This document shows, one piece after another, positions 55,183-63,337 of a DNA stretch of 64,000 nt; the first letter of the stretch is position 1; each line of letters starts with the position of its first letter. The notes beneath the pieces are model-generated. The model was not told the DNA's origin and did not search any database. It saw only the letters and a program-made list of their open reading frames with translations. Both the position numbers and the translations under genes were made by a program. This DNA comes from Myxococcales bacterium 68-20 (lineage in GTDB: Bacteria; Myxococcota_A; Polyangia; Polyangiales; Polyangiaceae), in contig MKVQ01000030.1 in the NCBI GenBank assembly GCA_001899635.1, positions 44,450-108,449 on the forward strand, given 5' to 3'.

Positions 55183-56943
55183 TCACCGGATGCCGGGGAC
55201 TTGATTCAGCGTCTTCGTGCCCATCCCCGCCGGGAAACCGTAGCTCGCGGTGATGTCCCATCCCCACACCGTGAGTGCGAAGGGACGATTGCTCGACGCG
55301 CGATGCACGCCGTTGTTGCAATCGCCCTGCGGCGCGCCGTTCTTCACGAGGTCGACGTAGGCCACCTCATAGTTGCTGTTGCCTACCTTCTGCCAACCTT
55401 GCACCGTTCCGAGGCAGTCGAGCTCCACGTCGTCGAACTTCCCCTCCACCGCAGCGCGTGTGAAAACGAGGTTCGTGTTGCCGTAGGTCGGGTCGGTCAA
55501 GAAGAGATACTTCGAGAGATATTGGCCAACGGGGATCACGTTGACCATCTCGGGATCGCCCATGTCCGTCGAAACGAGCGAGCCACCGGTCATGTACGAG
55601 GCGACATAGATGGGATGTGACTCGTCCTGCGTGCGGACGACGAACGGCCCGGATGAAAAGAACTCCTTCCACTCGCCGCGCTTCAGCGTCGTGGGCGCAT
55701 CCGGAATGGGCGGATCGTAGGTGAGAACCGTGCCGTCGGCCGCGGCAAGCACGAGCCACGGAGTCCGCTCGGGCTCCGCCGGCTCCCGGTCGCGATAGCG
55801 AGTCGCGACGTACTGATGCCCGAAGTGACGAATGGGCGGAATGTTCTGATGAAGCGTATCGCAGTACGGTCGTCCCTCGGGGATGACCATGCACGATGCG
55901 CCCCCGGCAATCCCCACGGGCTTGTCTGCCTCGACGCCGGTGCCGTCGGCATTTTCCACGCCGGCGAACTGCAAGAACTCTCCGGCCTGGAGCACGTATT
56001 CGCCGATCTCCCCGGGGTTGACCACCGGCGAGCCGGCCACGCTCTGGAGCTGGAGCGTCGGGCGAATCTTCAGGTGCGTGTCGTTCTGGCTCGCGAGGAC
56101 CTGGAACCAAGTTCCCGCACCTGCGCCGGCCTGCAACTCTGACGTGTGATAGCCATCCGCGACCAGGCCATCGGTTCCCCACGCCGACGTCGGCAAGAGC
56201 AGCGAAGCGCTCGGGAAGTAGCTCTTCGCACCGCCGTACGGATAGATGTCGTACGCGGTGACGGGGGCCGACGTTCGAATGTGGAACATCTTCCCCTTCC
56301 CGGTACCTCGAACCGCCGCCGAGCCGAGGACGGCCGCACCGACGGTCTCCGGACAACGGATGTAGAGAGGAAGCCCCTCTTCCGAGAAAGGTGGCTTCGG
56401 CTCCATCGCCAGGAACAAGACGGCGAGCTCGTTGCTGGGCAGCTTACCTTCCGGCAAGAGCTCGTAGTGGAGATCGGCGCCCTGGCCGCGGGGAATTCGG
56501 AAGTAGCTCGATGGAATCGACTGGCCGTCGTATTCCACTTGGATCTCGACGGGGGCATTCCACGTATTGGCCACCATCACGGCGTAGCAGCTGCCGTCGT
56601 TCTTGGGCCCTTCTTCACCGAACAGGTACGCCGAAGGTTTGGCCGCGAAGTACTCGCAACCGACCGAGCTCTGTCCGCGCGCAGCCGCTTCACAGCCGTG
56701 CGTACAGACGTTGTCGATGCACGACGAATGGGCATCGCATGCGGTCACGACTTCGTCGCGGCAGTTCACCAGCGCGCGACCATCGGCCGCGCATCGCGCG
56801 GGGCAGTTGGCGTCGACGAGCGGCGGAGGTCCGGAGAGATTGCCGTCGTCACTCTTCGCGCAGGCGGACGAGACGACGACGGTGACGGTGACGGCGAGCA
56901 AGGCGGCCTGGGAGCCGAACGAGAATCGACGAGAAGGCATCAT
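55183..56943 (-). CDS. IgGFc-binding-like surface lipoprotein (cassette B, gene 8)
   Basis: A 586-residue protein; ATG 56943 overlaps the RCC1 gene stop (ATGA, 56940-56943). The signal ends in VVVSSAC. The Cys-rich N-terminus (CPARCAADGRALVNCRDEVV) mirrors that of its paralogue at 4962-6755. The IgGFc-binding-type body has SAPVTAYDIYPYGGAKSYFP, SLLLPTSAWGTDG, SCMVIPEGRPYCDTLHQNIP and ALTVWGWDITASYGFPAGMG. The same final region (IWGWGVAASYAYPGGM) ends the cassette A protein. It is presumably exposed on the outer membrane. Ligand unknown. Confidence 0.75.
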   Translation of the reverse strand: MMPSRRFSFGSQAALLAVTVTVVVSSACAKSDDGNLSGPPPLVDANCPARCAADGRALVNCRDEVVTACDAHSSCIDNVCTHGCEAAARGQSSVGCEYFAAKPSAYLFGEEGPKNDGSCYAVMVANTWNAPVEIQVEYDGQSIPSSYFRIPRGQGADLHYELLPEGKLPSNELAVLFLAMEPKPPFSEEGLPLYIRCPETVGAAVLGSAAVRGTGKGKMFHIRTSAPVTAYDIYPYGGAKSYFPSASLLLPTSAWGTDGLVADGYHTSELQAGAGAGTWFQVLASQNDTHLKIRPTLQLQSVAGSPVVNPGEIGEYVLQAGEFLQFAGVENADGTGVEADKPVGIAGGASCMVIPEGRPYCDTLHQNIPPIRHFGHQYVATRYRDREPAEPERTPWLVLAAADGTVLTYDPPIPDAPTTLKRGEWKEFFSSGPFVVRTQDESHPIYVASYMTGGSLVSTDMGDPEMVNVIPVGQYLSKYLFLTDPTYGNTNLVFTRAAVEGKFDDVELDCLGTVQGWQKVGNSNYEVAYVDLVKNGAPQGDCNNGVHRASSNRPFALTVWGWDITASYGFPAGMGTKTLNQVPGIR

Positions 56944-58280
56944 GGCGTGAGCACCACGGTCTTGGGTTCGAAGTGAGGGAGCGCGTCCGCGGTGCCCGAA
57001 CCGAGCTGCCCCTTGTCGTTTTGCCCCCAGCACTGCACCGTCCCGTCCTGCAGGAGCGCGCACGTCGCCGTATCCATCAGCGCGAAGCGAACCGGCGCGC
57101 CAGCCAGGGATTCGACGACGACCGGCGTGGCCCGCACCTCGGCATCTCCGCCGCCAAGCTGACCGTACGCGTTGTCGCCCCAGCACACGGACTTCGCGTT
57201 GGAGAGAACGGCACACGTCGCACGCGCACCGACCGCTACCGCGAGGCTATAGGCGTCCTTCGGCTCGACCCCTGCAAGTGCGGGATACACAGAATCGGCG
57301 CCCAGCGTCGGGGCCGCTCCCCAGCAGTAGACGCGACCGTTGGAGACCGCACACGCACGACTCGCGCGCGCCGAAACCGCCGAAACCCACGAGATGTCGA
57401 TCTTGCCGGGCGGCGACGACGGCCAGGACACTTCGCGACCAAGCACGCCCGTCCCCGAGCCGAGGTACGTCCCCGAAAGCCCCCACGAGATGAGGCCCGT
57501 ATCGGTGAGGGCGACCGTTCCACGTCCCGCAATTGCAAGCGCGCTTCCCTTGCTGCCCAGCGAGAACGTCGTCGCTGAGAGAAGAGCAACGTCGTCGCGG
57601 GGCTCCGTGGGGACTTGCCCTGCGGCGTTCGAGCCCCAGCAGGCGATGTCGCCTGTCGCGAGCATCGCGCACGACACGCGTTCGCCGGCGAAGATCGCGG
57701 TCGCCGAGCCGAGGCCGGCGATGGGCGCTGGCGTGGCCGACGATTCGACGTCGACGTTGCCTTCCACGACCCGACCGAGGACGCCCTTGTCGTTCGATCC
57801 CCAGCACACCGCGTTGCCGCCCGTGCGAAGCGCGCAGTAGACGTCGCCCGGGTAGGATGGACTTCCCGTGAGCTGCGTCACGTCCGTCAACCCGTCTACC
57901 GGCGCCGGCGTGCTCGTCGAATCGGTGGAATCCGGGCCTCGTCCGAGCGCGTGCCCGATGTCACTTCCCCAACAGCGAACGGAGCCGTCGCTCATTCGAA
58001 CGCAGACGGAGTCGGCGCCCGCTGCGATGTCGACGGCGCACGGCGGCTTCGCACACGTCACCACGGGAAGGCTCGCGTCGACGAGCTCGCCCGAATCGAC
58101 GGAGGCATCGGCCGCATCGTCGAGATCCGCTGCGTCGACGACCGGAGACGAGCCCGGCCCACCATCGGACGCGTCGGTACCGCGGTTCGGAGCGTCGTCG
58201 CTCGCGCTGCAAGCCGCCAACGTGGCCAGACCGAGCGCAGTGCTCGCCAAGACGACGACAAGATGATGAACACGATTCAC
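56940..58280 (-). CDS. RCC1-repeat lipoprotein (cassette B, gene 7)
   Basis: A 446-residue protein starting at GTG 58280, which overlaps the upstream stop (GTGA, 58277-58280). The signal STALGLATLAAC is a lipobox; an Asp/Ala/Ser linker follows. Propeller repeats: SVCVRMSDGSVRCWGSDIGH, AVCWGSNDKGVLG, DIACWGSNAAGQVP, RVYCWGAAPTLG, SVCWGDNAYGQLGGG and TVQCWGQNDKGQLGSG. Both ends follow the cassette A partner 6752-8146, and both finish with a GQLGS unit and a VVL-P end. A binding platform is inferred. Confidence 0.8.
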   Translation of the reverse strand: MNRVHHLVVVLASTALGLATLAACSASDDAPNRGTDASDGGPGSSPVVDAADLDDAADASVDSGELVDASLPVVTCAKPPCAVDIAAGADSVCVRMSDGSVRCWGSDIGHALGRGPDSTDSTSTPAPVDGLTDVTQLTGSPSYPGDVYCALRTGGNAVCWGSNDKGVLGRVVEGNVDVESSATPAPIAGLGSATAIFAGERVSCAMLATGDIACWGSNAAGQVPTEPRDDVALLSATTFSLGSKGSALAIAGRGTVALTDTGLISWGLSGTYLGSGTGVLGREVSWPSSPPGKIDISWVSAVSARASRACAVSNGRVYCWGAAPTLGADSVYPALAGVEPKDAYSLAVAVGARATCAVLSNAKSVCWGDNAYGQLGGGDAEVRATPVVVESLAGAPVRFALMDTATCALLQDGTVQCWGQNDKGQLGSGTADALPHFEPKTVVLTP

Positions 58281-59455
58281 GGCGCCTGCCTCCGAAGCGC
58301 GACACCCGCCCCCACGACGAAGATCTCGCCCTGGGCGGTTCCCGAAATGCCCGTCAGGTCGCCGCCGACGGGAGCCCCGTTGAAGAAGAATCCGAGCTCG
58401 TGCCAGGTCGTCCCGTCGTAGCGCACGACACGGCCCGCATCGGCCGCGGCCCAGACCTCGCTTTGGCTCTTCGCCCACATCGCGCGCATCCACGTGCGGG
58501 GGAGGAAGGGATCTCTCGCCCAAGCCATGGCGCCGCCGTCTGGAGAGCGCCAAGCGGTGAGGTTCGGCGCAGAGACGAACGGTCGACCCCCCGGCGGCGT
58601 GATTCCGGTGATGATGGGATATCCCGCACCGTCGCCCTCCTTCTGCAGCTCGCCGAGGAGCTCGAAGCTCCACGTTGGCGCCCCTGCATCGTCGAGGGTG
58701 CGGTGACCGACGTAGGCCCACGATTCGAAGGTATCGGGGTCGTATTCCGATTGTCCGCCGACATAGACGTCGTTGGGGCCGCTCCCCCAGATCGCATACA
58801 AGGTTCCGCCGGCGGGGTTCGACTCGTCGGTCCAGTCGACGCCGCCGACCGAGTGATGGATCGAGCCCGTCGGACCGGCAACCCACGCGTCGTCCGTGCC
58901 GGTCATCCACGTGGCGTTGAGCTCGCCCGGGAAAAGAGACGCCGTCACGGTCGTTCCGTCACTACGAACGATGACCGTCGAGTTGTCGTCCTTCGCCGTT
59001 CCGATCGCGATGAGATGGCCGTTGCCATCGCCCGCGAGCGCCGTGAGCTGGATACTGCGCTTCTCGGCTCCCGACCCGAGCATCGGCGCATAGCGAGGCT
59101 TCCACGTGCCGTCTTCGAATCGAAGGAGCTGCGCCGTTCCCTTGTCGCCGGGCATGCCGTTGGCGATGGCCCACGTGCCGATCACCGGGTCGGCCTGGAC
59201 GCCGGCGAACATCCACTTCGTGAAGCCGTAGGCCGACGCTGGAGGAACGTCGACGAGGCAGAAGTCGTTGCTGCAACGGAGCGCCTCGGCGTCGACATCG
59301 GGCGCCGCATCGGCCTCGTCGCCCGCGTCCACCGCGCTCGCCTCGGGCAGCGTTCCACCGTCGAGCGGCGTCGAATCCGTTGTCGCGTCCGACGCACGGG
59401 CGCAAGCCACGACCCCCGCCGCCGATACCAGAGCGAGCAAGATGTAGCCTCTCAT
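58277..59455 (-). CDS. Propeller-type lipoprotein 2 (cassette B, gene 6)
   Basis: A 392-residue protein with signal LLALVSAAGVVAC (lipobox) and an acidic linker, then the CSNDFCLVDVPP motif that corresponds to CSSAGWCV in its cassette A partner. Blades: GNGHLIAIGTAKDDN, GTDDAWVAGPTGSIHHSVGG, GPNDVYVGGQSEYD, KSQSEVWAAADAGRVVRYDG and EIFVVGAGVALR. The ATG at 59455 overlaps the upstream stop (59452-59455). A beta-propeller is inferred from repeats. Surface binding is likely, and the ligand is unknown. Confidence 0.65.
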   Translation of the reverse strand: MRGYILLALVSAAGVVACARASDATTDSTPLDGGTLPEASAVDAGDEADAAPDVDAEALRCSNDFCLVDVPPASAYGFTKWMFAGVQADPVIGTWAIANGMPGDKGTAQLLRFEDGTWKPRYAPMLGSGAEKRSIQLTALAGDGNGHLIAIGTAKDDNSTVIVRSDGTTVTASLFPGELNATWMTGTDDAWVAGPTGSIHHSVGGVDWTDESNPAGGTLYAIWGSGPNDVYVGGQSEYDPDTFESWAYVGHRTLDDAGAPTWSFELLGELQKEGDGAGYPIITGITPPGGRPFVSAPNLTAWRSPDGGAMAWARDPFLPRTWMRAMWAKSQSEVWAAADAGRVVRYDGTTWHELGFFFNGAPVGGDLTGISGTAQGEIFVVGAGVALRRQAP

Positions 59456-60633
59456 CGATCGGCCTCCGTCGTGTGGTTCGAGCGGAGAAATGCGTTCACG
59501 CCTCCAATCCAGACCTCGTCGCCCACAGCGGTGACGGTATGGAAACGAGGCCGCCTATCCGCGGCATAGGGAACCTCGCGCTGCGTCCAGCTCGTGCCGT
59601 CCCAGTGGATGACCGTTCCATCGTCGCCCACCGCCCAGATGTCGTCGGGCCGTGAGCCCCAGAGCGAGCGCAGATCGTGCGTCACGGGCGACGGCACGAT
59701 CTGCCAGGCGTCCGTCTTCGGGTTGCCTCCCGTCCAATGACGAATTACGCCCTGCGCGCCGACGGCCCAGATGTCGTCGGCGGCGAATCCCCAAATCGCA
59801 TGGAGATTGCGCAACGAGCTCGAGTTCATTTCGATGAGTCGAATCGCGACGGAAGACGGGCCATCGCCGCCATCGGCGGGCGGCGGCGACGTATCAGTGA
59901 CGTACGCCTTGCCGCCTTCGCCCACGAACCATTGACGCTTGGCGCTCTCCGCCCAGACGCCGTGGAGTCTCACGCATCGGTCTCCAGGTTCGTCACGCCC
60001 AGGGCACGGCGGAGAGATCGGAATCACGCTGGGTGCGCCACCATCGGGATTCGTGCCGTAGCGCCAAATGTTCGTGAGAATGGGGTCGCTGGTGTACCCC
60101 GTCGTAGCCCCGGCGATGAAGACCTCGGAGCCGGCAACCGAAATTCCGTCGAAGATGGCGTTGGTTTGAGCGTTGATGTTCTCGGACACGCCATTCGCGG
60201 GACGATTCAGCTTGAGCAGCGTGTAGCCGCCGTTCGCGCCCCAGACCGTCCCATCGGCTCCCGCCGTGATGCCGAAGATGGCGGCGTTGGTGCCCGTCGC
60301 GATGCGCGTCCAGTTCTTGCCGTCGAAGTGGGCTGCGTAGCCGCCCGAACCGCCCACCCACACGTCCGAGGCCGAGATTGCCCACGAAGCGTTGATGGCC
60401 ACGCCGCTCATGTCGGGCAACGCCAACCGGCAAAACGACTCGTTGCACGAAGGAGTGCCGTCGGTCGCGTCGCCCTCGGTGCCTGCGTCGCTCGGAGCAG
60501 CCGCGTCGACTCCGCCGTCGGGCGAGCTCTGGGCCGCCGGGTCGGACGAGCTACACGCCGTCCAGAGATTCGTCGACGCCATGGCGAGCAGAACGATGCT
60601 CGCGGCGCCCTTGGAAGAGCCAAGCGCCTTCAA
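59452..60633 (-). CDS. Propeller-type lipoprotein 1 (cassette B, gene 5)
   Basis: A 393-residue protein. I chose TTG 60633, which overlaps the Cys-rich gene stop as TTGA (60630-60633) like the other junctions; the longer frame adds a non-conserved leader. The signal ASIVLLAMASTNLWTAC has a lipobox. Blades: ASDVWVGGSGGYAAHFDGKN, GTVWGANGGYTLLKLN, DDIWAVGAQGVIRHWTGG, DDIWAVGDDGTVIHWDGTSW and DEVWIGGVNAFLR. The GVNAFLR ending follows RRPRF, as in the cassette A partner. Confidence 0.68.
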   Translation of the reverse strand: MKALGSSKGAASIVLLAMASTNLWTACSSSDPAAQSSPDGGVDAAAPSDAGTEGDATDGTPSCNESFCRLALPDMSGVAINASWAISASDVWVGGSGGYAAHFDGKNWTRIATGTNAAIFGITAGADGTVWGANGGYTLLKLNRPANGVSENINAQTNAIFDGISVAGSEVFIAGATTGYTSDPILTNIWRYGTNPDGGAPSVIPISPPCPGRDEPGDRCVRLHGVWAESAKRQWFVGEGGKAYVTDTSPPPADGGDGPSSVAIRLIEMNSSSLRNLHAIWGFAADDIWAVGAQGVIRHWTGGNPKTDAWQIVPSPVTHDLRSLWGSRPDDIWAVGDDGTVIHWDGTSWTQREVPYAADRRPRFHTVTAVGDEVWIGGVNAFLRSNHTTEADR

Positions 60634-61811
60634 TGGGGATCTCCCGGGTTGCACGGGGTCATCAAGCAAGAGCCGCCCACGCAGGGCTGGCCGGCGGCAA
60701 GATCACACTGCACGCCGCAGCCTCCGCAATTGCGAGGATCGGCGGACGTCATCGTCTCGCAGCCGTTGTCGGCGCGACCATCGCAGTCCGCCCATCCCGG
60801 CGCGCAATCCGTCGCGCAATGTCCAAAAACGCAGATCGGCGTCGTCTGGAAGTCGATCGCCGGACAGATGTTTCCGCACGCACCGCAGTTGGAGGCGTCG
60901 TTGCCGAGATCGACGCAATAGAACGAGTCGTAGAACGGGCATGCCGTCTGGTGAGGGGCGCATACGCACTTGCCACTGGCGCACGTCTGCCCGTCCGCGC
61001 AGGTCTTTCCGCACGCTCCGCAATTCTTCGGGTCGTCGTAGAAGTTTGCCTCGCAGCCATCTTCCACATCACCGTTGCAGTCGAGATAGCCGTCTTCGCA
61101 CTTCAGCGCGCCGCACTTGGACTTCACGCAGCCGTAGACCATGTGCGGATGCGGCTGCGTTTCGTCGGGCGGACAAACATTCCCGCATGCGCCGCAGTTG
61201 TTGTCGTCGTTCGGCAAATAGGCGCATCGCGCTCCGCACCCCGATTCGCATGCCGTGAGGCCCGTCGGACACCCGCACGAACCTCTCAGGCACTGGACGC
61301 CGTCCGGACATTTGATTCCGCATCCGCCGCAGTTGTTGGCGTCGCAAGCCGTGTCCGTCTCGCACCCGTCCGTCGGATCGGCATTGCAGTCCGACATCCC
61401 GAACATCGGGTCACAGTGCATCTTGCAAGCCCCGGCCTGGCAAAACCACTCCGCGTCGAAGAGGTTCTTGACCCCTTCCCCATGAGGGCACGCGACGCCA
61501 CAGGCCCCGCAATTCTCGTTGTCGGAGTCGAAGTTCGTTTCGCAGCGAAACGTATCGTTCGTGCACGTTGCGTAGGGAGCGGGACAGGTCGTACCGACGC
61601 ATAGCGGCTTGAACTCGTTTGCGTCGACGCAGCTGGCGTCGCCGTTACAAGCAGCCACACCTCCATCCTCGACGAGCTGCGGTTGGCCGCCGCCGAGCTC
61701 GAATCCAAGGGTCTCGTCGGACTTCGTAGCGCACCCGGACGGCGCCACAACCACGCCGATGGCGAGGCCGAACGCGAGCACCGGCACGCGCAAAGACTCA
61801 CGAATGGACAT
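60630..61811 (-). CDS. Cys-rich GACG-repeat lipoprotein (cassette B, gene 4)
   Basis: A 393-residue protein; signal LAFGLAIGVVVAPSGC. Repeats: DNENCGACGVACPHGEG, ANNCGGCGIKCPDG, DDNNCGACGNVCPP, DPKNCGACGKTCADG, DASNCGACGNICPA and DPRNCGGCGVQCDLAAGQPC, separated by DC(N/D)(A/G)...DGCET units. Same design as 10666-11943. The end also matches in style (AGQPCVGGSCLMTPC versus AGQACVDGQCMVEPC). It is disulfide-rich and must fold outside the cytoplasm. It starts 12 bp after the anti-sigma-like gene. Confidence 0.75.
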   Translation of the reverse strand: MSIRESLRVPVLAFGLAIGVVVAPSGCATKSDETLGFELGGGQPQLVEDGGVAACNGDASCVDANEFKPLCVGTTCPAPYATCTNDTFRCETNFDSDNENCGACGVACPHGEGVKNLFDAEWFCQAGACKMHCDPMFGMSDCNADPTDGCETDTACDANNCGGCGIKCPDGVQCLRGSCGCPTGLTACESGCGARCAYLPNDDNNCGACGNVCPPDETQPHPHMVYGCVKSKCGALKCEDGYLDCNGDVEDGCEANFYDDPKNCGACGKTCADGQTCASGKCVCAPHQTACPFYDSFYCVDLGNDASNCGACGNICPAIDFQTTPICVFGHCATDCAPGWADCDGRADNGCETMTSADPRNCGGCGVQCDLAAGQPCVGGSCLMTPCNPGDPH

Positions 61812-61823
61812 CGAAAGCGCCCT

Positions 61824-62534
61824 TCATTCGGGATTGGAGGAAGCGAGATTGCGAATTCGTCGAACGTGCGGCGACGACGGAAAGCGCAACTCGAAAGCCT
61901 TGGCTCGCGTGCGCATCATCTCGCCCTCGCCGAGGAGAGCGAGCGCCTCGATGGCGACCCGTTCGCGTTCCTGCACGAACGAGCCGTTCGGGCACCGTGC
62001 GCCGTGCTCACGCGTGAGCTCGAGCGCGCGCTTCGCATCGCCGGCGCGCAGTGTGGCGTCGGCGCGGTCGACGAGCTCGATCTCGTTCGTGCACGTCGGC
62101 GTCGCCGTCGGGCGCACGCGCTCGGTGTTGGCCGTGGGCAACGAATCGACGAACATCGATGGCACCGCATTGACCGCGGTCTCCGCGCTCGGAGTGGCAG
62201 GCGCGCTCGTCACGACGGGCGCCGGAATCACGCTCACGACGGGAGCTGGGGACGACGACGGCTCGCCCGCGGTGTGTGCCTGCGTTCGTACGACGATAGG
62301 CAACGCGGCAAGAGCCCCGGACGCGGCCACGACGAAGAGCCATCGCCATCCGGAGACGAGTGGCGCGGACTTGGTGCTCGACCCCGCGATCGGACCGAGC
62401 CGCGTCGCGAGCTCCTGCATCTTGGCGTCGGAGGGCAGGTCTTCGGGCTGCCGCCGAATGAGCGAGCGCAGGAACGCGTCTTCGGGCGAGGCGTCCTTGG
62501 CGAGATCGGTGATGCGAGTGGGCCCGCGACTCAT
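61824..62534 (-). CDS. Membrane-anchored anti-sigma-like protein (cassette B, gene 3)
   Basis: A 236-residue protein with N-terminal cytoplasmic segment (about 1-60), one membrane helix (WRWLFVVAASGALAALPIVV, about 63-82), a Pro/Ala/Thr linker, and a C-terminal helical domain (about 145-236, ELVDRADATLRAGDAKRALE, LTREHGARCPNGSFVQERER). The start overlaps the sigma stop (ATGA, 62531-62534). The layout matches the cassette A partner. It probably binds and inhibits the sigma at the membrane (inference). Confidence 0.6.
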   Translation of the reverse strand: MSRGPTRITDLAKDASPEDAFLRSLIRRQPEDLPSDAKMQELATRLGPIAGSSTKSAPLVSGWRWLFVVAASGALAALPIVVRTQAHTAGEPSSSPAPVVSVIPAPVVTSAPATPSAETAVNAVPSMFVDSLPTANTERVRPTATPTCTNEIELVDRADATLRAGDAKRALELTREHGARCPNGSFVQERERVAIEALALLGEGEMMRTRAKAFELRFPSSPHVRRIRNLASSNPE

Positions 62535-63178
62535 TTGAATTCCTTCCGGGCGCGATAGCGACGAACGGCTTCGTCGACCTCGGCGCGTGCTGCTCGTAGA
62601 CGCGAATAGGCCGTAGGCACGGGGACCTCTAGAGACTGCGCGACCTCGTGCATCTCGAGTTGCTCGAGCTCGAAGAGAACGAACACCGCGCGTTTGTCTT
62701 CGTCGAGCTGGTCGAGGATGGTGTGGAGAACCTCGCGCGCTTGCTTCTCGCTCAGCGACTCGACCGGGGTGGTCGGGTCGACCGGCTCCGCGGCCTCCTC
62801 GGCTGCGACCTCACGCGAGCTGTTCCGGATCTGCCGATGCCGCGCGGCGACGCGGATGCAGATGCCGTAGACCCACGCCCGCAGCGAGTCGCGACGGCGA
62901 AGCTCGCCGAGGCGCCGGTGGATGACGACGAAGACCTCCTGGAAGGCGTCGTCGACATCGGACGGGTGAACCCCGAGCCGCCGCAAGATGCGGTGCGCGT
63001 AGGGCCCTTGCTCCCGAAAGATGGCCGCGACGTCTTCGGAACTGGACACGGGAAACGACGACGCGTGCGCGCTCGCGGAAGCTATAGAGGCGATGGATTC
63101 CGACGCCACAAGGGATGGTGCAGACCGGACGCCTCCATTATTAACAAATCGTACCGAGCGCTCTCGAAGGCGAGACAT
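62531..63178 (-). CDS. ECF-type RNA polymerase sigma factor (cassette B, gene 2)
   Basis: A 215-residue protein from ATG 63178. A Ser/Ala-rich N-terminus of about 45 residues precedes sigma2 (EQGPYAHRILRRLGVHPSDV, DDAFQEVFVVIHRRL) and sigma4 (LDEDKRAVFVLFELEQLEMH, EVAQSLEVPVPTAYSRLRAA). Same arrangement as 12810-13496, with the same EL(E)xLxMHE linker in sigma4. In cassette B there are 159 bp between the envelope gene and sigma, enough for its own promoter. Confidence 0.85.
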   Translation of the reverse strand: MSRLRERSVRFVNNGGVRSAPSLVASESIASIASASAHASSFPVSSSEDVAAIFREQGPYAHRILRRLGVHPSDVDDAFQEVFVVIHRRLGELRRRDSLRAWVYGICIRVAARHRQIRNSSREVAAEEAAEPVDPTTPVESLSEKQAREVLHTILDQLDEDKRAVFVLFELEQLEMHEVAQSLEVPVPTAYSRLRAARAEVDEAVRRYRARKEFK

Positions 63179-63337
63179 CCCCTGCGCCCCGGCTTTCGTG
63201 GCATCCTACAAAGCTCGACCGTTGCGACGGAAGGGGGCTTCCCGCGGCGGCCCCCATGGCGCCCGACTATCGTGCTCTACGATTGGCTCGGCGGGTCGTG
63301 TTGCCTCAGTGAGCGTGCTCGCCGGCGCTGACGGTCA
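63179..63337. other. Intergenic gap, possible sigma promoter
   Basis: 159 bp upstream of the cassette B sigma gene. No coding potential. A separate promoter for the sigma/anti-sigma/lipoprotein part is plausible here. In cassette A the same junction is only 3 nt. Confidence 0.35.
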